This document shows, in pieces, positions 12,701-25,399 of a stretch of DNA of 64,000 nucleotides. Position numbers and translations under genes: made by a program. Below the pieces are notes generated by a model that saw only the letters and a program-made list of their open reading frames with translations, was not told the origin of the DNA and did not search any database. The stretch is from NCBI RefSeq assembly GCF_016545825.1, contig NC_052615.1, positions 24,482,520 to 24,546,519 on the forward strand. Reading direction: 5' to 3'. Numbering within the stretch: the stretch's first letter is position 1; every line of letters starts with the position of its first letter. The stretch is from Eucalyptus grandis. Taxonomy: Eukaryota; Streptophyta; Magnoliopsida; Myrtales; Myrtaceae.

Positions 12701-14379
12701 AGGAGGACTTCAAAACTCCCCTAGTAGCTCTTCAACAATAGGAGAGACTTTGCGATCTGATCACATTAGTCGATCACTTCAAAATATCAAAATGTCTATT
12801 TCCATGTGGGGCCAACTCTCAAGGAAGAATCCCTTGCTTCCTAACACCTTCCTTCAATGCCATAAATTGACGTGCATGTCTTAAATTGAACTTGCCAAAA
12901 CACACTTATGTTGCACGGGAAGCTACTTTCATTTTAGGTCATATATCTATCTTTTGAAAAAAGTTATTTGAAATTAGAGAATTATAAAATCCAACGCAGC
13001 AACCAAATAAATAAAATAGAAGTGATGAAAAGTTCTAAAAACTCGCGTCGCAAATTCCACACTGAATTATCAATTTTTTTAATCCAAAACTAACGAAAAT
13101 TTTAGCTAAGCACTTACTACGGGGTAAGAACCTCTCTCACGCCTTTAAGCCTGTAGTCATTTCGTCAGCTGGAAAGACTTTGAAACTCCTGTAGTAACTC
13201 TTCAATGATTGAAGAGACTTTACAATCTGAACACGTTAGTCGGTCACCTCAAAATATCAAGACACCTATTTCCATGTGGGGCCGACCCTCGATGAACAAT
13301 CCCTCCCTTCCTAACACCTTCCTTCAAAACCATTATGGACTTATATCTCTTCAAATTAAATTAGCCAAAACACACTTATGTTGCACGGGAAGCCACTTTC
13401 ATTTCAAGTCATATATTTGCCTTTCAAAAAAAGTTAGTTGAAATTAGAGAACAATAAAATCAAATACGGTGGCTGAATAAATAAAATAGAAGTGATGAAA
13501 CTGAAAAGTTCAAAACTCATGCTGCGAATTCCACTCTGAATTATCATAATCTTAATTCAAAACTAGCTAATAATTTTAGGCCTAGCACCCATCTCGGGGT
13601 AAGAACCTCTCTCGCCCCTTTGAGCCCATCGTCATTTCATGAATCTGGACAACTTTGAAGCTCCTCTACTAGCTCTTTAACGATAAGAAAGACTTTGCGA
13701 TCCAATCACATTAGTCAATTGCTTCAAAATATGAAAATGCCTATTTTCACGCAAGGTCGACCCTTGAGGAAGGATCCCCCGCTTCCTAACACCTTCTCCT
13801 TCATAATCAACTTATATTTCACATTAAATTAGTCAAAGAACACTTATGTTGCATGTGGGAAGCCACCTTCATTTCAGCTCATACATCTGTCTTACACGAA
13901 AAAAAGTTATATGAAATTAGATAATAATAAAATGAAACACAGTGACCGAGTAAATAAAGCAAAAGTAATGAAATGTTTTGAAAACTCGCGTTGCAAATTC
14001 CATGTCGAATTATCGTAATCTTAATCCAAAAACTAACTAAAATTTTAGGCCGAGCACTTACTTAGAATAAGAACCTCTCTCACCCCCTTTGAGCCCGTCG
14101 TCATTTTATCAATTTAGACGACTTTGAAGCTCCTCTAATGACACTTTAATGAGATGAGAGACTTTGCGATCCGACACATTAATTGGCCGCTCTAAAATAT
14201 CGAAACGCATATCTCCATGCGGGGCCGACCCACAAGGAAGAATCCCTGCTTCTTAACACCTTTTCATAATTCCAAAATTACTTCTAAGGAATACCAATCA
14301 AGCCATAATTGACTTATATCTATTCATCTAATTACCCAACACACACTTTTATAGCATGGAAAATCACCTTCATTTCAGC

Positions 14380-14592
14380 TCATCCCTCCAACCTCCTCAA
14401 CCAGAAAGGAAAGAAAAGAAAGCTCCTCCCACCTTCGTTAAATATTATGAAAAAGCTGCCAAATTCGTCTCATGAACAGAAAATTAGCTCATAGTAAATC
14501 TCTCATAGAGAGAAAGGTGAAATGGTCTCGTTGGTGCCGCTGGTAGTGGCGGTCACCTTGACACTCGAATTCGATTGCTCTGTTGTCCAGTA
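14380..14592. repeat. Fragment of the D-block left end embedded inside the tandem array
   Basis: The text from 'cctcaaccagaaagg' through 'cagaaaattagctcatagtaaatctctca' and 'gtagtggcggtcaccttgacact' matches the left ends of D2 (16438-16625) and, more loosely, D1 (3410-3620). It then stops abruptly and the array resumes at about 14609 in the middle of a monomer. So the array was once followed here by a D block that was later mostly removed. Confidence 0.8.
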
Positions 14593-14608
14593 CAGAGCAA
14601 TCGAATTC
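14567..14608. repeat. Perfect 17-bp inverted repeat with 8-bp loop at a rearrangement junction
   Basis: Arm 1 (14567-14583, beginning GAATTCGATTGCTCTG) is perfectly complementary to arm 2 (14592-14608, ending CAGAGCAATCGAATTC). Arm 1 plus the loop belongs to the D-fragment. Arm 2 is an extra inverted copy, immediately followed by tandem-array sequence. It marks the exact breakpoint. Confidence 0.9.
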
Positions 14609-17597
14609 TGTCTTTCGAAAAAAAGTTATTTGAAATTAGAGAATAATAAAATCAAATGCAGCAACCAAATAAATAAAATAGAAGTGATGAAAAGTTCTAA
14701 AAACTCACGTTGCAAATTCCACACTGAATTATCATAATCTTAATCCAAAACTAACAAAAATTTTAGCTAAGCACCTACTACGAGGTAAGAACCTCTCTTG
14801 CCCCTTTAAGCCTGTAGTCATTTCGTCAACAGGAAGGACTTTGAAACTCTTCTAGTAGCTCTTCAATGATTGGAGAGACTTTACAATTTGACCACGTTAG
14901 TCGGTCACCTCAAAATATCAAAACACCTATTTTCATGTGGGGCCGACTCTCAAGGAACAATCCCTCCCTTCCTAACACCTTCCTTAAATGCCATAAATTG
15001 ATGTCTATCTCTTCAAATTGAACCAGCCAAAACACATTTATGTTGCATGGGAAGCTACTTTCATTTTAGGTCGTATATCTGTCTTTCGAAAAATTATTTG
15101 AAATTAGAGAATAATAAAATCAAACACAGCAACCAAATAAATAAAATAGAAGTGATGAAAAGTTCTAAAACTCGCGTTGCAAATTCCACGCTGAATTATC
15201 ATAATCTTAATCCAAAACTAACGAAAATTTTAGCTAAGCACCTACTACGGGGTAAGAACCTCTTTCACCCCTTTAAGCCTATAGTCGGAAGGATTTTGAA
15301 ACTCTTCTAGTAGCTCTTCAATGATTGGAGAGACTTTACAATTTGACCACGTTAGTCGATCACCTCAAAATATCAAAACACCTATTTTCATGTGGGGCCG
15401 ACCCTCGAGGAACAATCCCTCCCTTCCTAACACCTTCCTTCAAAACCATTATGAACTTATATCTCTTCAAATTAAACTAGCCAAAACACACTTATGTTGC
15501 ACGGGAAGCCACTTTCATTTCAAGTCATATATTTGCCTTTCAAAAAAAGTTAGTTGAAATTAGAGAACAATAAAATCAAATACGGTGGCTGAATAAATGA
15601 AATAGAAGTGATGAAAAGTTCCAAAATCTCATGCTGCAAATTCCACTCTGAATTATCATAATCTTAATTCAAAACTAGCTAATAATTTTAGGCCTAGCAC
15701 CCATCTCGGGGTAAGAACCTCTCCCGCCCCTTTGAGCCCATTGTCATTTCATGAACCTGGACAACTTTGAAGCTCCTCTACTAGCTCTTTAACGATAGGA
15801 AAGACTTTGCAATCCAATCACATTAGTCAATCGCTTCAAAATATGAAAATGCCTATTTTCATGCGAGGTCGACCCTTGAGGAAGGATCCCCCGCTTCCTA
15901 ACACCTTCTCCTTCATAATCAACTTATATTTCACATTAAATTAGTCAAATAACACTTATGTTGCATGTGGGAAGCCACCTTCATTTCAGCTCATACATCT
16001 GTCTTACACGAAAAAAAGTTATATGAAATTAGAGAATAATAAAATGAAACACAGTGACCGAGTAAATAAAGCAAAAGTAATGAAATGTTTTGAAAACTCG
16101 CGTTAGAATAAGAACCTCTCTCACCCCTTTGAGCCCGTCGTTATTTTATCAACCAAGACGACTTTGAAGCTCCTCTAATGACACATTAATGAGATGAGAG
16201 ACTTTGCGATCCGACACATTAATTGGCCGCTCTAAAATATCGAAACGCATGTCTCCATGTGGGGCCGATCCACAAGGAAGAATCCCCTGCTTCTTAACAC
16301 CTTCTTTCCATAATTCCAATATTACTTCTAAGGAATACCAACCGCGCCATAATTGACTTATATCTATTAATCTAATTACCAAACACACACTTTTATAGCA
16401 TGGAAAATCACCTTCATTTCAGCTCATCCCTCCAATCTCCTCAACCAGAAAGGAAAGAAAAGAAAGCTCCTCTCACCTTTGTTTGGTAAGCACCATAAAT
16501 ATTATGAAAAAGCTGCCAAATTCATCTCATGGACAGAAAATTAGCTCATAGTAAATCTCTTTCGTTGGTGCCGCGGGTAGTGGCGGTCACCTTGACACTT
16601 GAATTCGGTCGCGCTGTCGTCCAGTACGGTTGTGGTCATGCTGTTGCGCCCGCAAATCTGTATGAAGTGGCAGTATGAATGTAAAGGGAGAAATATAAGG
16701 TCCTTTGTGATCTTGAAGTAGTCATTTTTATGGTTCCTTGTATTCTTGAAAACCATTCTATTTCAAGAACAAATTCACAGAACAAAAGGAAGAAGTAATC
16801 CTCAAACATTTAGGCTGTGCAACAATGTACATGAGCTAATTTCTCAAAATCTCAAAGTAGCGTGAATCTATATACACATGAGATCATTAATCTCCTAAAA
16901 GGATATTTAAGAGGTAATCTTGGGAGCGTGCATCATTTACAAATTAGTTAACGATCTCTCTCAATTGCACGTGTGATTTGTGATATTATAAAATTTATAT
17001 TCCATCCATGACCATGAAGTGTTAAATTGGTTTGGCTTATATACCAAGGAGTACCATAGGGTACAGATAAATTATTACACTCATTCTTATTAGGTCAACC
17101 CATGGCCACCAACCTTATACCATGCAAATTTTGCAACACCTGATTTGATCCATGCGCAAATATATGAAAACCACACAACTTGAGCAAAGCATGCAAATCC
17201 CAAATCGACGTGGACAAAAGAAGAGAGAGACTTATATGGATTGTCATCCTCTCCACTGCGTTTCCACCTCATCTTCTCAGAGAAACAAGTGATGTGGAAT
17301 ATCAGAACCATGTGCCAACCTTGACCATTCAATCGTCGTATGGCTCGCTCACTAGAGGTGCATATGACAAAATTTATGGAACAAAAATTAATTTCTGATC
17401 AGAAATTGATTTCTCATTTTTTATTTCAGAAATTGAGTAGTTAAAAATTTTAGTTTCTGACTTCTTCTTCAAATCTATTTCTAGAATAGAAATCTATTCC
17501 AGAAATAGAAAAATCAAATTGCATTACCAAATGGATTTCATTTCCAAACACGTTTCGGGGAATAGAGAAAGAGAGAAATAAAGAAGTAAAAATTTTA

Positions 17598-17747
17598 TTA
17601 TGCGCACCCTAGATTTACAGGTGGGAGAACCTTACACACAACGTTGTTCTTGTTCCTGGATCTTCTGGGCTTCCTCTCATTGGTGAGGCTCTTCAGTTGA
17701 TGGTTTTTGGTTACTCTTTGGATCTCATTCCATTCTTCAAGAAGTAG
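17598..17747 (+). pseudogene. Cytochrome P450 exon-1 fragment (CYP87-like), decayed (D2 copy)
   Basis: In one frame: L-C-A-P-stop-I-Y-R-W-E-N-L, then 'VLVPGSSGLPLIGEALQL', then 'GYSLDLIPFFKK' and a stop. This follows the pattern of P450s of the CYP87/CYP716-related clans, 'WIY.WRNPKCNG.LPPGSSGLPLIGE' up to 'D..PF.KKR', which is the end of the membrane anchor, the proline-rich hinge and the first helix. The stop at 17610-17612 sits where Trp is expected (TGG to TAG). Nothing further downstream matches, so it is an isolated dead fragment carried within D2. Family: confident. Subfamily: tentative. Confidence 0.7.
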
Positions 17748-20700
17748 AACTCAAAGACACTCATATCACCTCATTGCCCTTTTCACAATCAAAGTGCTGA
17801 CTTTGGGAAAATTACCTAACAAGTCCTAAACTTATTATATAGATGTCAATTCCTTCCAAAATTTCCAATTTGTAATAAACATTTGCGCGAAATCCCAATG
17901 TAGTCCTCCCCATTAATTGTCTTCGAAAATCACTAACGTGACAGTGTGCTATGTAGGACGATTAACAATAATTATTGTGCCACATAGTGAATTTCTAGCA
18001 AAGTTTGACCGAAAGGACTCCATTGGAATTTGTGCAAAAGTTTATAACTAAACTAGCCAATTTAAAAAATTCATGATCGAATCGATATTTATACAGTAAA
18101 TTTAGGATTAATTGGTAATTTTTCTCTCTTCTTTGTTCCTTTGACACAAGCATGAAAAGACATCTTGGACGAGCAAGGCGGGCGGCCAATAGTAGTGTCG
18201 ATGCCAATTTCCTTATTTCCTCTCTTTTGCATACACTCATTTTGGCATTCAACTCCTCACGTGAACTATCATCAACTATCTCTTTTCTTGCTCTCTCTAT
18301 ATATAACTCATGGTGAGTTTTTAAAGCACTTATTCATTTGAAGGATTGACTTGATGCATACTAAAATGAGGAATGATACAGACCCACGAACTTTTTTCTA
18401 TAGTATGTCCGTCATTAGAATGCTTGATTGGGGAAGGTCCGCACGTTCTGCGATTTAGACAGTCATAATAATTTGATTGCTGGAAAAATCTGCGTCCTTA
18501 CATTCAACATTTCGTTTTTTTTTTTTTTAGTCAAAAAGCGATTTAACATAGTGCAAACTATAATACCATACTGATTTCTTAAAAATAGAAGTAAAAAATC
18601 TTGAAAGCTTTGATGGACTTCTATCAATCATATAATAACAATATATATCTCTGCGTATAAATTTCTCAAAATTGAAATGTCGGGCTCCATGATCATGTGA
18701 ATCAGGTATTTTCTCCCTAGCAAATACAAATTCATTGTTGCTTTGCGCGTTTCAAGAAAAGAATGAGTAAAGTTTGACTTTGAACTTGAAAAAAGGGAAA
18801 AGGCATTACCCTCCTTGATAAGCTTTCATTAGATCACAATCAATGACTAATTGCCTGAAGTTAATGTATATATATATATATATATAATTAACTAGTATCG
18901 CGGTTCATAAGTCATTTGTTAGGTTTCAATATCTAAAGAATAAACCTTGGTCTTCACCCTTAGCAATTCAATTAAAGCATAACAATTTTTTTTAGTTTGT
19001 AGAATATCTTTATAGATTTATTAGTATCATTTTACACAGTATTTGAACGTATAATGTGGAAAGAAGGAAGAAAAATCAGCAAAAAAAAAAGAAAAAAAGA
19101 TTGGTAGAAAGAATAAGGGGGAGGAGGTGCATGGAAGATTGCAAACTGACACCTTCCACATTAAAATGTACTTGTAACATATATATATATATATATAAAA
19201 TATCGAAGAACTTGATATCTAATTTATGATTGACACGTTGTGAGCTTAAAAAGCGTCTTAGCCAATTTTATAACTTCAGCATTTTAGGATTTCATGTAAT
19301 TTTCGCGACTTTTGCTTGGTAATGAAGAGTTTGTCATAGGTTCTGACGTGGTCCAGTTTGGACCTCTACCCCAACACAACCCTCGACACGATTGAACCCT
19401 TTTGACCACTTTAATTGCATCGACATGTGCCTCTAGGATTTACGTCACTGTAGATTGGGCCATAGTCACTGTTTTAAATCATAAGCCTATCCTTTTTTAG
19501 GTCAAGTAGTTGTAAGGTAAAAGGAAATGAAAAAAAGTATTCCTATGGATCATGATTATAAAGCTGAGTTGTTTCAACCTACTCTCTCTTAACGAACCAT
19601 TTTTTTTGTAGGCCAATATTCCATCAGCAAACTAATAGATAGAAATTTACACATTGATCGCAAATGTCTGATAGTTTTAAGATAATTCTTGAATTAATTT
19701 GCTCAACACACCTTAAAAATAAACAAATAAAATTACCCATATAACGTTCACAATCACTTTAATAAAAGAATTAGCAATATTATGCCTTAAATCATGATTA
19801 ATTCAATCTTGATGAGGCGTGTGATCAAAAGCAAATATTTAAGCTGGCATTATATTTTTTAACCACTAAAAAGAGTACGAAAAAATTGCTATTGTAATAA
19901 AGCTTCGACCGTGGAGTAAAACGTGGCAGCTCCAAAAAAACTATATAAATTATATAATATGTCTAGGATATTACACATATTATTCAAGAAAAAGAAAAAA
20001 AGAAAAAAACAAGTTCTTTGCATGTCTAGTCAAGTTGGGTTAAACCGGATTGACCTTACCCGATTTTCCAATATTTCATCGATGCTAAAGACACTAAAAT
20101 TAACAGAGTAAATTAAATTACTAAGTAATGTGACGATCTGTAACTAGTTATCCGAGCAACTTGAACCATTTAAGAATCAAAAGATCTGTCATATTATCTA
20201 GCGAGCAAAATTAGTGGAAGAGCCTTAATATATCTTGCATCATTCGATTTGTTTTGTTTCGCCCATTCAACATATGAAATCACATACGTTGCATATTTCT
20301 TCTGGATTTTACAAAGATCTTGCCTAACAAGACCGGATATCATGTAAGTTTGACTATTCCAAATCACCAAACTACAGCTCAAACACAAAAGATTTCTTCA
20401 CATATTGGTTCACCTTAGGTTAAAATTGGGTTGACCCCGCCTGCCCTTTTTAATTTTGGGTCCAAGTCAGTTTGACCCAGTATGGTTGCGAGTTAAAAAG
20501 TAGTTCACCCACTATTCTATTCTTCATGGCGGGCTCGTGCGGATTAATGGGTTCTAGTTATTTTGGACGGATCTACCTTCATGTGGATTTTATATGGTCA
20601 TTTCTCTATGCTAGTCTATAATGCTACTTAAGTCTAGCATAGGATTAAGAAATGATCAAAAATTAAATTTTTAAAGTGATCCTTGAGCTACTGAAATTGA

Positions 20701-21076
20701 AAAGTTTTGATATGTTCGGAAACAAGCGAAGGATGATTTTATTAACGAGCTGAATTAGATATTGATCCAAACATGAAGAGAATTCGGCGCTCTTTGGATG
20801 AAACAAACCGATCAGTTTCGAGCGAATTCACTAGCGCGAGATCTAACAGCATTCCAATACTTTAGTTATTCATAAATTCACCCGAAAGCAAATTGTGATT
20901 CACCAAACTTCGGCGATAATTGAATTGTCGTTTATCGAAATGTGTCTATTATATTCTCCCCCCTCCCTCCCCCAATCATTTTTTATATAGGAATGTCACA
21001 TTGGTTGGTTACAACCATTCTATTCATTGTTAGGCTTAAAATGACAATGAGTCATACTTTTTGGCAATGTCCTATA

Positions 21077-21345
21077 TAAAGAAACTCAGAAATTGAGTGA
21101 ATGAAGCATTACTTTTCATTGATATGTTGTACAATATATAGAGAGATATCACCATCTATAATTATGGTGAAAGATATAAATAAAAGATAACGATTTTATC
21201 TACAAGGAAAACAAGTCACAAAAGATCTCCAAATGATCAACTCGTTGATATTCTATTAGATTTGTTATCTTCATATTGATTTGTAGAAGATTCTACACTA
21301 CAAATAATCTGAATTTTTCCCTTATGATTTCTTGCTTCAATACTC
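21077..21345 (-). repeat. Copia element 1, downstream (3') LTR
   Basis: About 269 bp, similar along its length to 24173-24432 (shared 'attgagtgaatgaagcattacttttcattgatat', given here in part, and 'ttgttatcttcatattgatt'). By eye there is very roughly one difference per ten bases, so the insertion is not recent. Confidence 0.85.
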
Positions 21346-23960
21346 CCCTTCAAACCAGTCAATGGGGAGGACCAAAGACTGAGTTTGATTAACATATCTC
21401 AAGTCATGGTTTGGTGAAAATATCAGCATTTTGTGAGTAAGCATGACATAGCGTGTTACAATAGAGCCAAGAGCAACCTTTTCCCGAACAAAATAATAAT
21501 TGATCTCAATATGCTTTGTCTGAGCATGAAAAACTGGATTCGTTGTGAGATGTAGTGGCGATATGTTGTCCGAGAAAAGTAACGAAGGTTGATGTTGGTA
21601 GATCCCAACGTCACGTAGTATGTATGAAATCCAAGTGAGTTTGGCAGCTGTGGAAGCAAGAGCTCGGTATTCTGCTTCAGTTGTGGAGTGGGCCATAGTA
21701 ACTTGTTTCTTGGCACACCATGAAATATAATTTGATCCAAGAAAAGTACAATAACCAATAGTAGAACATCGGGTGATTTTGCACTCGGCCCAATCTGCAT
21801 CAGCAAAGCCAAATAAATGGAGAAAACTACAAGACAAAATGCGAAGTCCAAGGTGTAAAGTACTACGAACATATCGCAGAATACGCTTTACCATCTGATA
21901 GGGAGCAACAGTTGGGGTATGCATATATTGACAAACTATGTTGATTGCAAGTGAGAGATCCACACAAGTAAGGATAAGGTACTGAAGAGCGCCTACGATG
22001 CTGTGAAAATGGGATGGATCAGCATAGGGCTTGCCACCATTTTTTAGGGGTGGTTGCTTGGTAGCTAGTGGAGTAGCAATATTTACATTGTGCCATTGAT
22101 GCTCGACTCAAAAGATCTAATGCATATTTATATTGAGAGAGAAAGAGTCCATCAATGGAGCGATTGACTTCAATGCCCAAGAAATAATGAAGAGCACCAA
22201 GATCTTTCATGGAAAACACTTGACCAAGTGCCTACACAAGATGATTAAGCAATTATGAAGAATCACCAGTGAGGATTTTATCATCCACGTAGAGCAATAG
22301 AACAATAGTATGACCATGATGACAATAAACAAATAATGATGGATCAATAGTGCTACAGAAGAATCCATACTCAGAAGAAAATTGCTGAATTTGTCAAACC
22401 ATGCCTTGGGAGCTTGTTTGAGACCATATAGCGCCCATTGGAGTAAGCAAACATGGTCAGGATAAGATGAATCATGGAAGCCCGATGGTTGTTCCATATA
22501 GACGGGAACATCTAGATCTTCATGTACGAAGGCATTATTGACATCTACTTGGCGAATTTCCCAATTCTCAACAGTAGCAACAAATAGTACAATGCGAATT
22601 GTGGCTTGTTTAACTATCAGGCTAAAAGTTTCTAAGAAGTCAACACCTTTCTCTTGATGAAACCCTTTTGCAACAAGTTGGGCTTTCAATTGTCTACATG
22701 TAGCTTTGTCTTGGATACTCATTTACATCCAACTACATTCATCGAGGGTTGACGGGGAACAAGTTCCTATGTTTTATTGATTGCAAGAGCATCCAACTCC
22801 TCAAGCATAGCAATTATCCAACCAAGTTGTTTTAATGCTAAATGGACAATGCATGGCTCGAGAGGGATAGATGATACTGCTATATTGGCATACCTCGGGT
22901 TTGGCTTCAAGATCCCAATTTTGAGCGTGTAACCATGGGATGCGCCGAGAATGTGGAAGTTTTAGATGGAGATTGAACCAAAGATTCACTTCTATTGATT
23001 GTTGCACATGATTAGAAGGTGTGGTAGATGAAGCATTTGAATCCGGTTCTATCTTAGCAAATAGACATGCACGTTTGCTCACAGATTCAAGATCTATTGG
23101 TGAACTAACATTTTGATCAACTTCTGGACAAGGTTGGCTAGAAACTTTTGTTTGTGATGGAGTTACAATTAAATTCCATTGCAATAGCTCCCATTTAGTC
23201 ATAGCAGAAATCTGAGAAGAAGAAGCAAAAGGAAAATAATGCTCATAAAAAACAATATGTCAAAGACATATAAACACGACTAGTAGATTGATGAAGACAA
23301 TGATATCCTTTGTGCTTCTCACTGTATCCTAAAAATACGCACATCAAAGAGCGCTTGTCGAATTTGTTCATTGCGTAATTGCGTAAATATGGATAACAAT
23401 GAAAGCCAAACACTCGGAGTAATGAGTAATTAGGGTCCTTCTTGAATAAGATCGAGTATGAACTCTGGTTGCCAAGAGCAGTTGAAGGAAGCTGATTTAT
23501 TGAATAATTCATTGTTGTAAAAGCTTCCACCCCATAGTTGATGGCATAGAGGCCTCAAACAGTATAGCAAGCCCGAGTTGAATAACATGTCGATGTTTCC
23601 TCTTAGCAACACCTTTTTGCTTTGGCATACCCAAACGAAAAGTTGTAGTTGTATGCCTCATTCACAAAGATGCGTGAGAAAATTATTGCGCATGAATTCA
23701 CCTCCTCCATCGGATTGAAAAACTTTTTTTTTCTTTTTCTTTTTTGCTATCAAATTGATTTTCAACTAATTTTTGAAAGGTTAGGAAAATCTCATAGAAA
23801 TCTGACTTTCGCTTCAATGGATACGACCAACAATATCGAGAGAAATTATCAGTAAATACCACATAATATCGAAATTTTTACATAGAAGGAATTGGGCTTG
23901 GTTCCCAAAGATCACAATGTATTTTCTCCAATCTTTGATGTTCAAGTCTACGTTGGTGCA
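21337..23960 (-). pseudogene. Copia pol remnant: integrase, reverse transcriptase, RNase H, with frameshifts
   Basis: Reading from the right, the integrase core is seen near 23930-23750 ('IHCDLW.PSP', 'VFTDNFSRY', 'LVENQFDSK'). 'SDGGGEF' follows near 23700, then 'KRKHRHVIQLGLA' type text and the integrase tail (23530-23243, 'LLRVFGFHCYPYLR', 'FLGYSEKHKGY'). Reverse transcriptase runs from 22722 to about 22020 ('LVAKGFHQEKGVDFLETFSL', 'RQVDVNNAF', 'ALYGLKQAPKAWF'; an intact YVDD box near 22280-22291; '[15 protein letters not shown]'). RNase H is at 21963-21340 ('FADADWA', 'STTEAEYRAL'). Several frame changes and stops break the polyprotein, so it cannot make functional enzymes. Confidence 0.9.
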
Positions 23961-24172
23961 ACGGTCTCTCCGGTAAGAAAACCAAGTAGGTCTTGACTTT
24001 CAATTAGAGATTCTACTTGTGTCTCCCAAAGTAAAAAGTTGTTTTCGTTGAGCTTTAACGTAACAAAATTTGCCACATTGATGTTTGAAGGAAATGGAAA
24101 TCTCGGGTTTGAAGAAGAAAGCGACATGATTACAAGAAAAGATCAGTGTGCCCTTGTGTGGCTTTGATACCA

Positions 24173-24432
24173 TAAAGAAACTTAGAAATTGAGTGAATGA
24201 AGCATTACTTTTCATTGATATATTGTACAATATATATACCACCTATAGTTAAAGTGAAAGATAAAAATAAAAGATAATAATTTTATCTATAAGGAAAAGA
24301 AATAATAAAAGATCTCCAAAAGATCAACTCATTGATAATCTATTTAATTTGTTATCTTCATATTGATTTGTAGAAGATTTTGCACTATAAATAATATGAA
24401 TTTTTCCCTTCTGATTTCCTACTTCCATACTC
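24173..24432 (-). repeat. Copia element 1, upstream (5') LTR
   Basis: About 260 bp, partner of 21077-21345. Its left edge (on the plus strand) abuts the complement of the initiator-Met tRNA primer-binding site, which fixes the transcriptional direction as minus. Confidence 0.85.
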
Positions 24433-25399
24433 TTATGTTGGGAGTGTGGTCACCTCTACCCGGCTAATTAATTTGTCCCAAATTTTCTAATGTACAAAAA
24501 ATGATCCTTGAGTGCTAAAGTTGAGAAGTTTTTATAAGCTTGAAAACAATCCAAAGGCCGATTTCGTAAGTGAATCAAATATTGATTGAGACATAATGGA
24601 AATTCACTACCTTTTTAGGTAGAATAGACCACTTTCGAGTAATTTCACCATATTGAGATCAACTTGCCATTTTGATGCTTATATTATGCATAAATTAGCC
24701 CCAAACCATATTGAGGTTCGCAAAACTTCTATTGTAAATTAAATCATTATCATCCCAACGTGTTCATTACATTTGCCCTCTTGTCATATTTGTATAAGAA
24801 GATTATAGTAGTGGCATTTGTCACGATAGTTTTCTCATCACGAAATAAAATTAAGCACAAGTCCTACTTTTTTTACCTCTTCCAATTAATTAATTTGTCG
24901 AAAACTTTTTAAGGGTACAAAAAGTTGTAACCTAAGTAACAAAATTAGCATGAGGAAGTCATCTTCTTCTTCTTTTTTCTTTTTGGGTCGGAATGATGAA
25001 GTCATCTTTCCTATTGGAAACATGCGTATCTCATCTAAAAGAAGCAAGAACACGTGCTCGGCCGCAAAAACCGGCGTAAAAAGAGGAAGAAGCCATGCAA
25101 AGGTCGCTAACCTCACTCGGAAGCAAATAGAGGAGTGGCAATGGCTTGACTTGTCGGAAAAAAGGGTTGAATCAAATGGTCGGAAGACACGTGTAGCGTG
25201 CTAAAAGGGAATGTATCTTCCCATCGTCCCGGGCATTTGATTCAGTAGTCTATACATAGGTATGAAAAGTCTAGGCTTCTATATAATTAGCTTGCTGAGT
25301 CAGATTTTTGTATTTAATATTTTTCATCGTCCTTTTTTCTTACGTCTTTCAAGTCAAGTGGCTTACCGCAAAAATAATTTAATTTTGACCGATTGATGA

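Larger units (their letters stand above)
9646..16420. repeat. Tandem array of ~470-bp monomers, about 14 units with higher-order structure
   Basis: The anchor 'ggtaagaacctctct' (or ggtggaacct) recurs near 9646, 10116, 10581, 11051, 11521, 11992, 12654, 13123, 13598, 14066, 14784, 15251, 15710 and 16106. Spacings are about 459-475 bp, except three irregular junctions (662, 718, 396). Each unit contains 'gagagactttgcgatc', 'catgtggggccgac', 'acttatatctcttcaaatt', 'gccaaaacacacttatgttgca', 'gttatttgaaattagagaataataaaatc' type text and 'ttccacactgaattatcataatc'. Units fall into types that recur in the same order (near 10.1-12.2, 12.2-14.4 and 14.6-16.4 kb), indicating block amplification by unequal exchange. 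Short open frames here repeat with the monomer and are not convincing genes. Confidence 0.9.
21077..24432 (-). mobile_element. Copia LTR retrotransposon, internally deleted (no gag/protease), inserted in D2
   Basis: Two direct LTRs (21077-21345 and 24173-24432) bound a 2.8-kb interior read on the minus strand. Next to the upstream LTR, the minus strand reads TGGTATCAAAGCC (complement of about 24160-24172), a match to the initiator-Met tRNA primer site. Next to the downstream LTR is a polypurine stretch 'gaagggga' (minus strand, about 21345). The empty site survives in D1 ('ggcaatatcctattgtgttagg', near 8690). Target duplication is imperfect (ctata / ttatg). Interior order is integrase, reverse transcriptase, RNase H, the Copia arrangement; gag, protease and the integrase N-terminus are missing. 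Confidence 0.9.

Noticed and set aside
11603..15557. A ~78-codon open frame recurring in several array monomers (for example 11603-11839, 13205-13441 and 15321-15557, plus strand), considered as a repeated small gene
   Set aside because: The copies belong to the same monomer type and their similarity is explained by DNA duplication. Other monomer types break the frame, there is no recognisable domain, and a comparable open frame exists on the opposite strand (16149-16388).
9646..16420. Possible CRISPR-like array because of regular spacing
   Set aside because: Whole ~470-bp units repeat end to end with no unique spacers, and this is a plant nuclear sequence.
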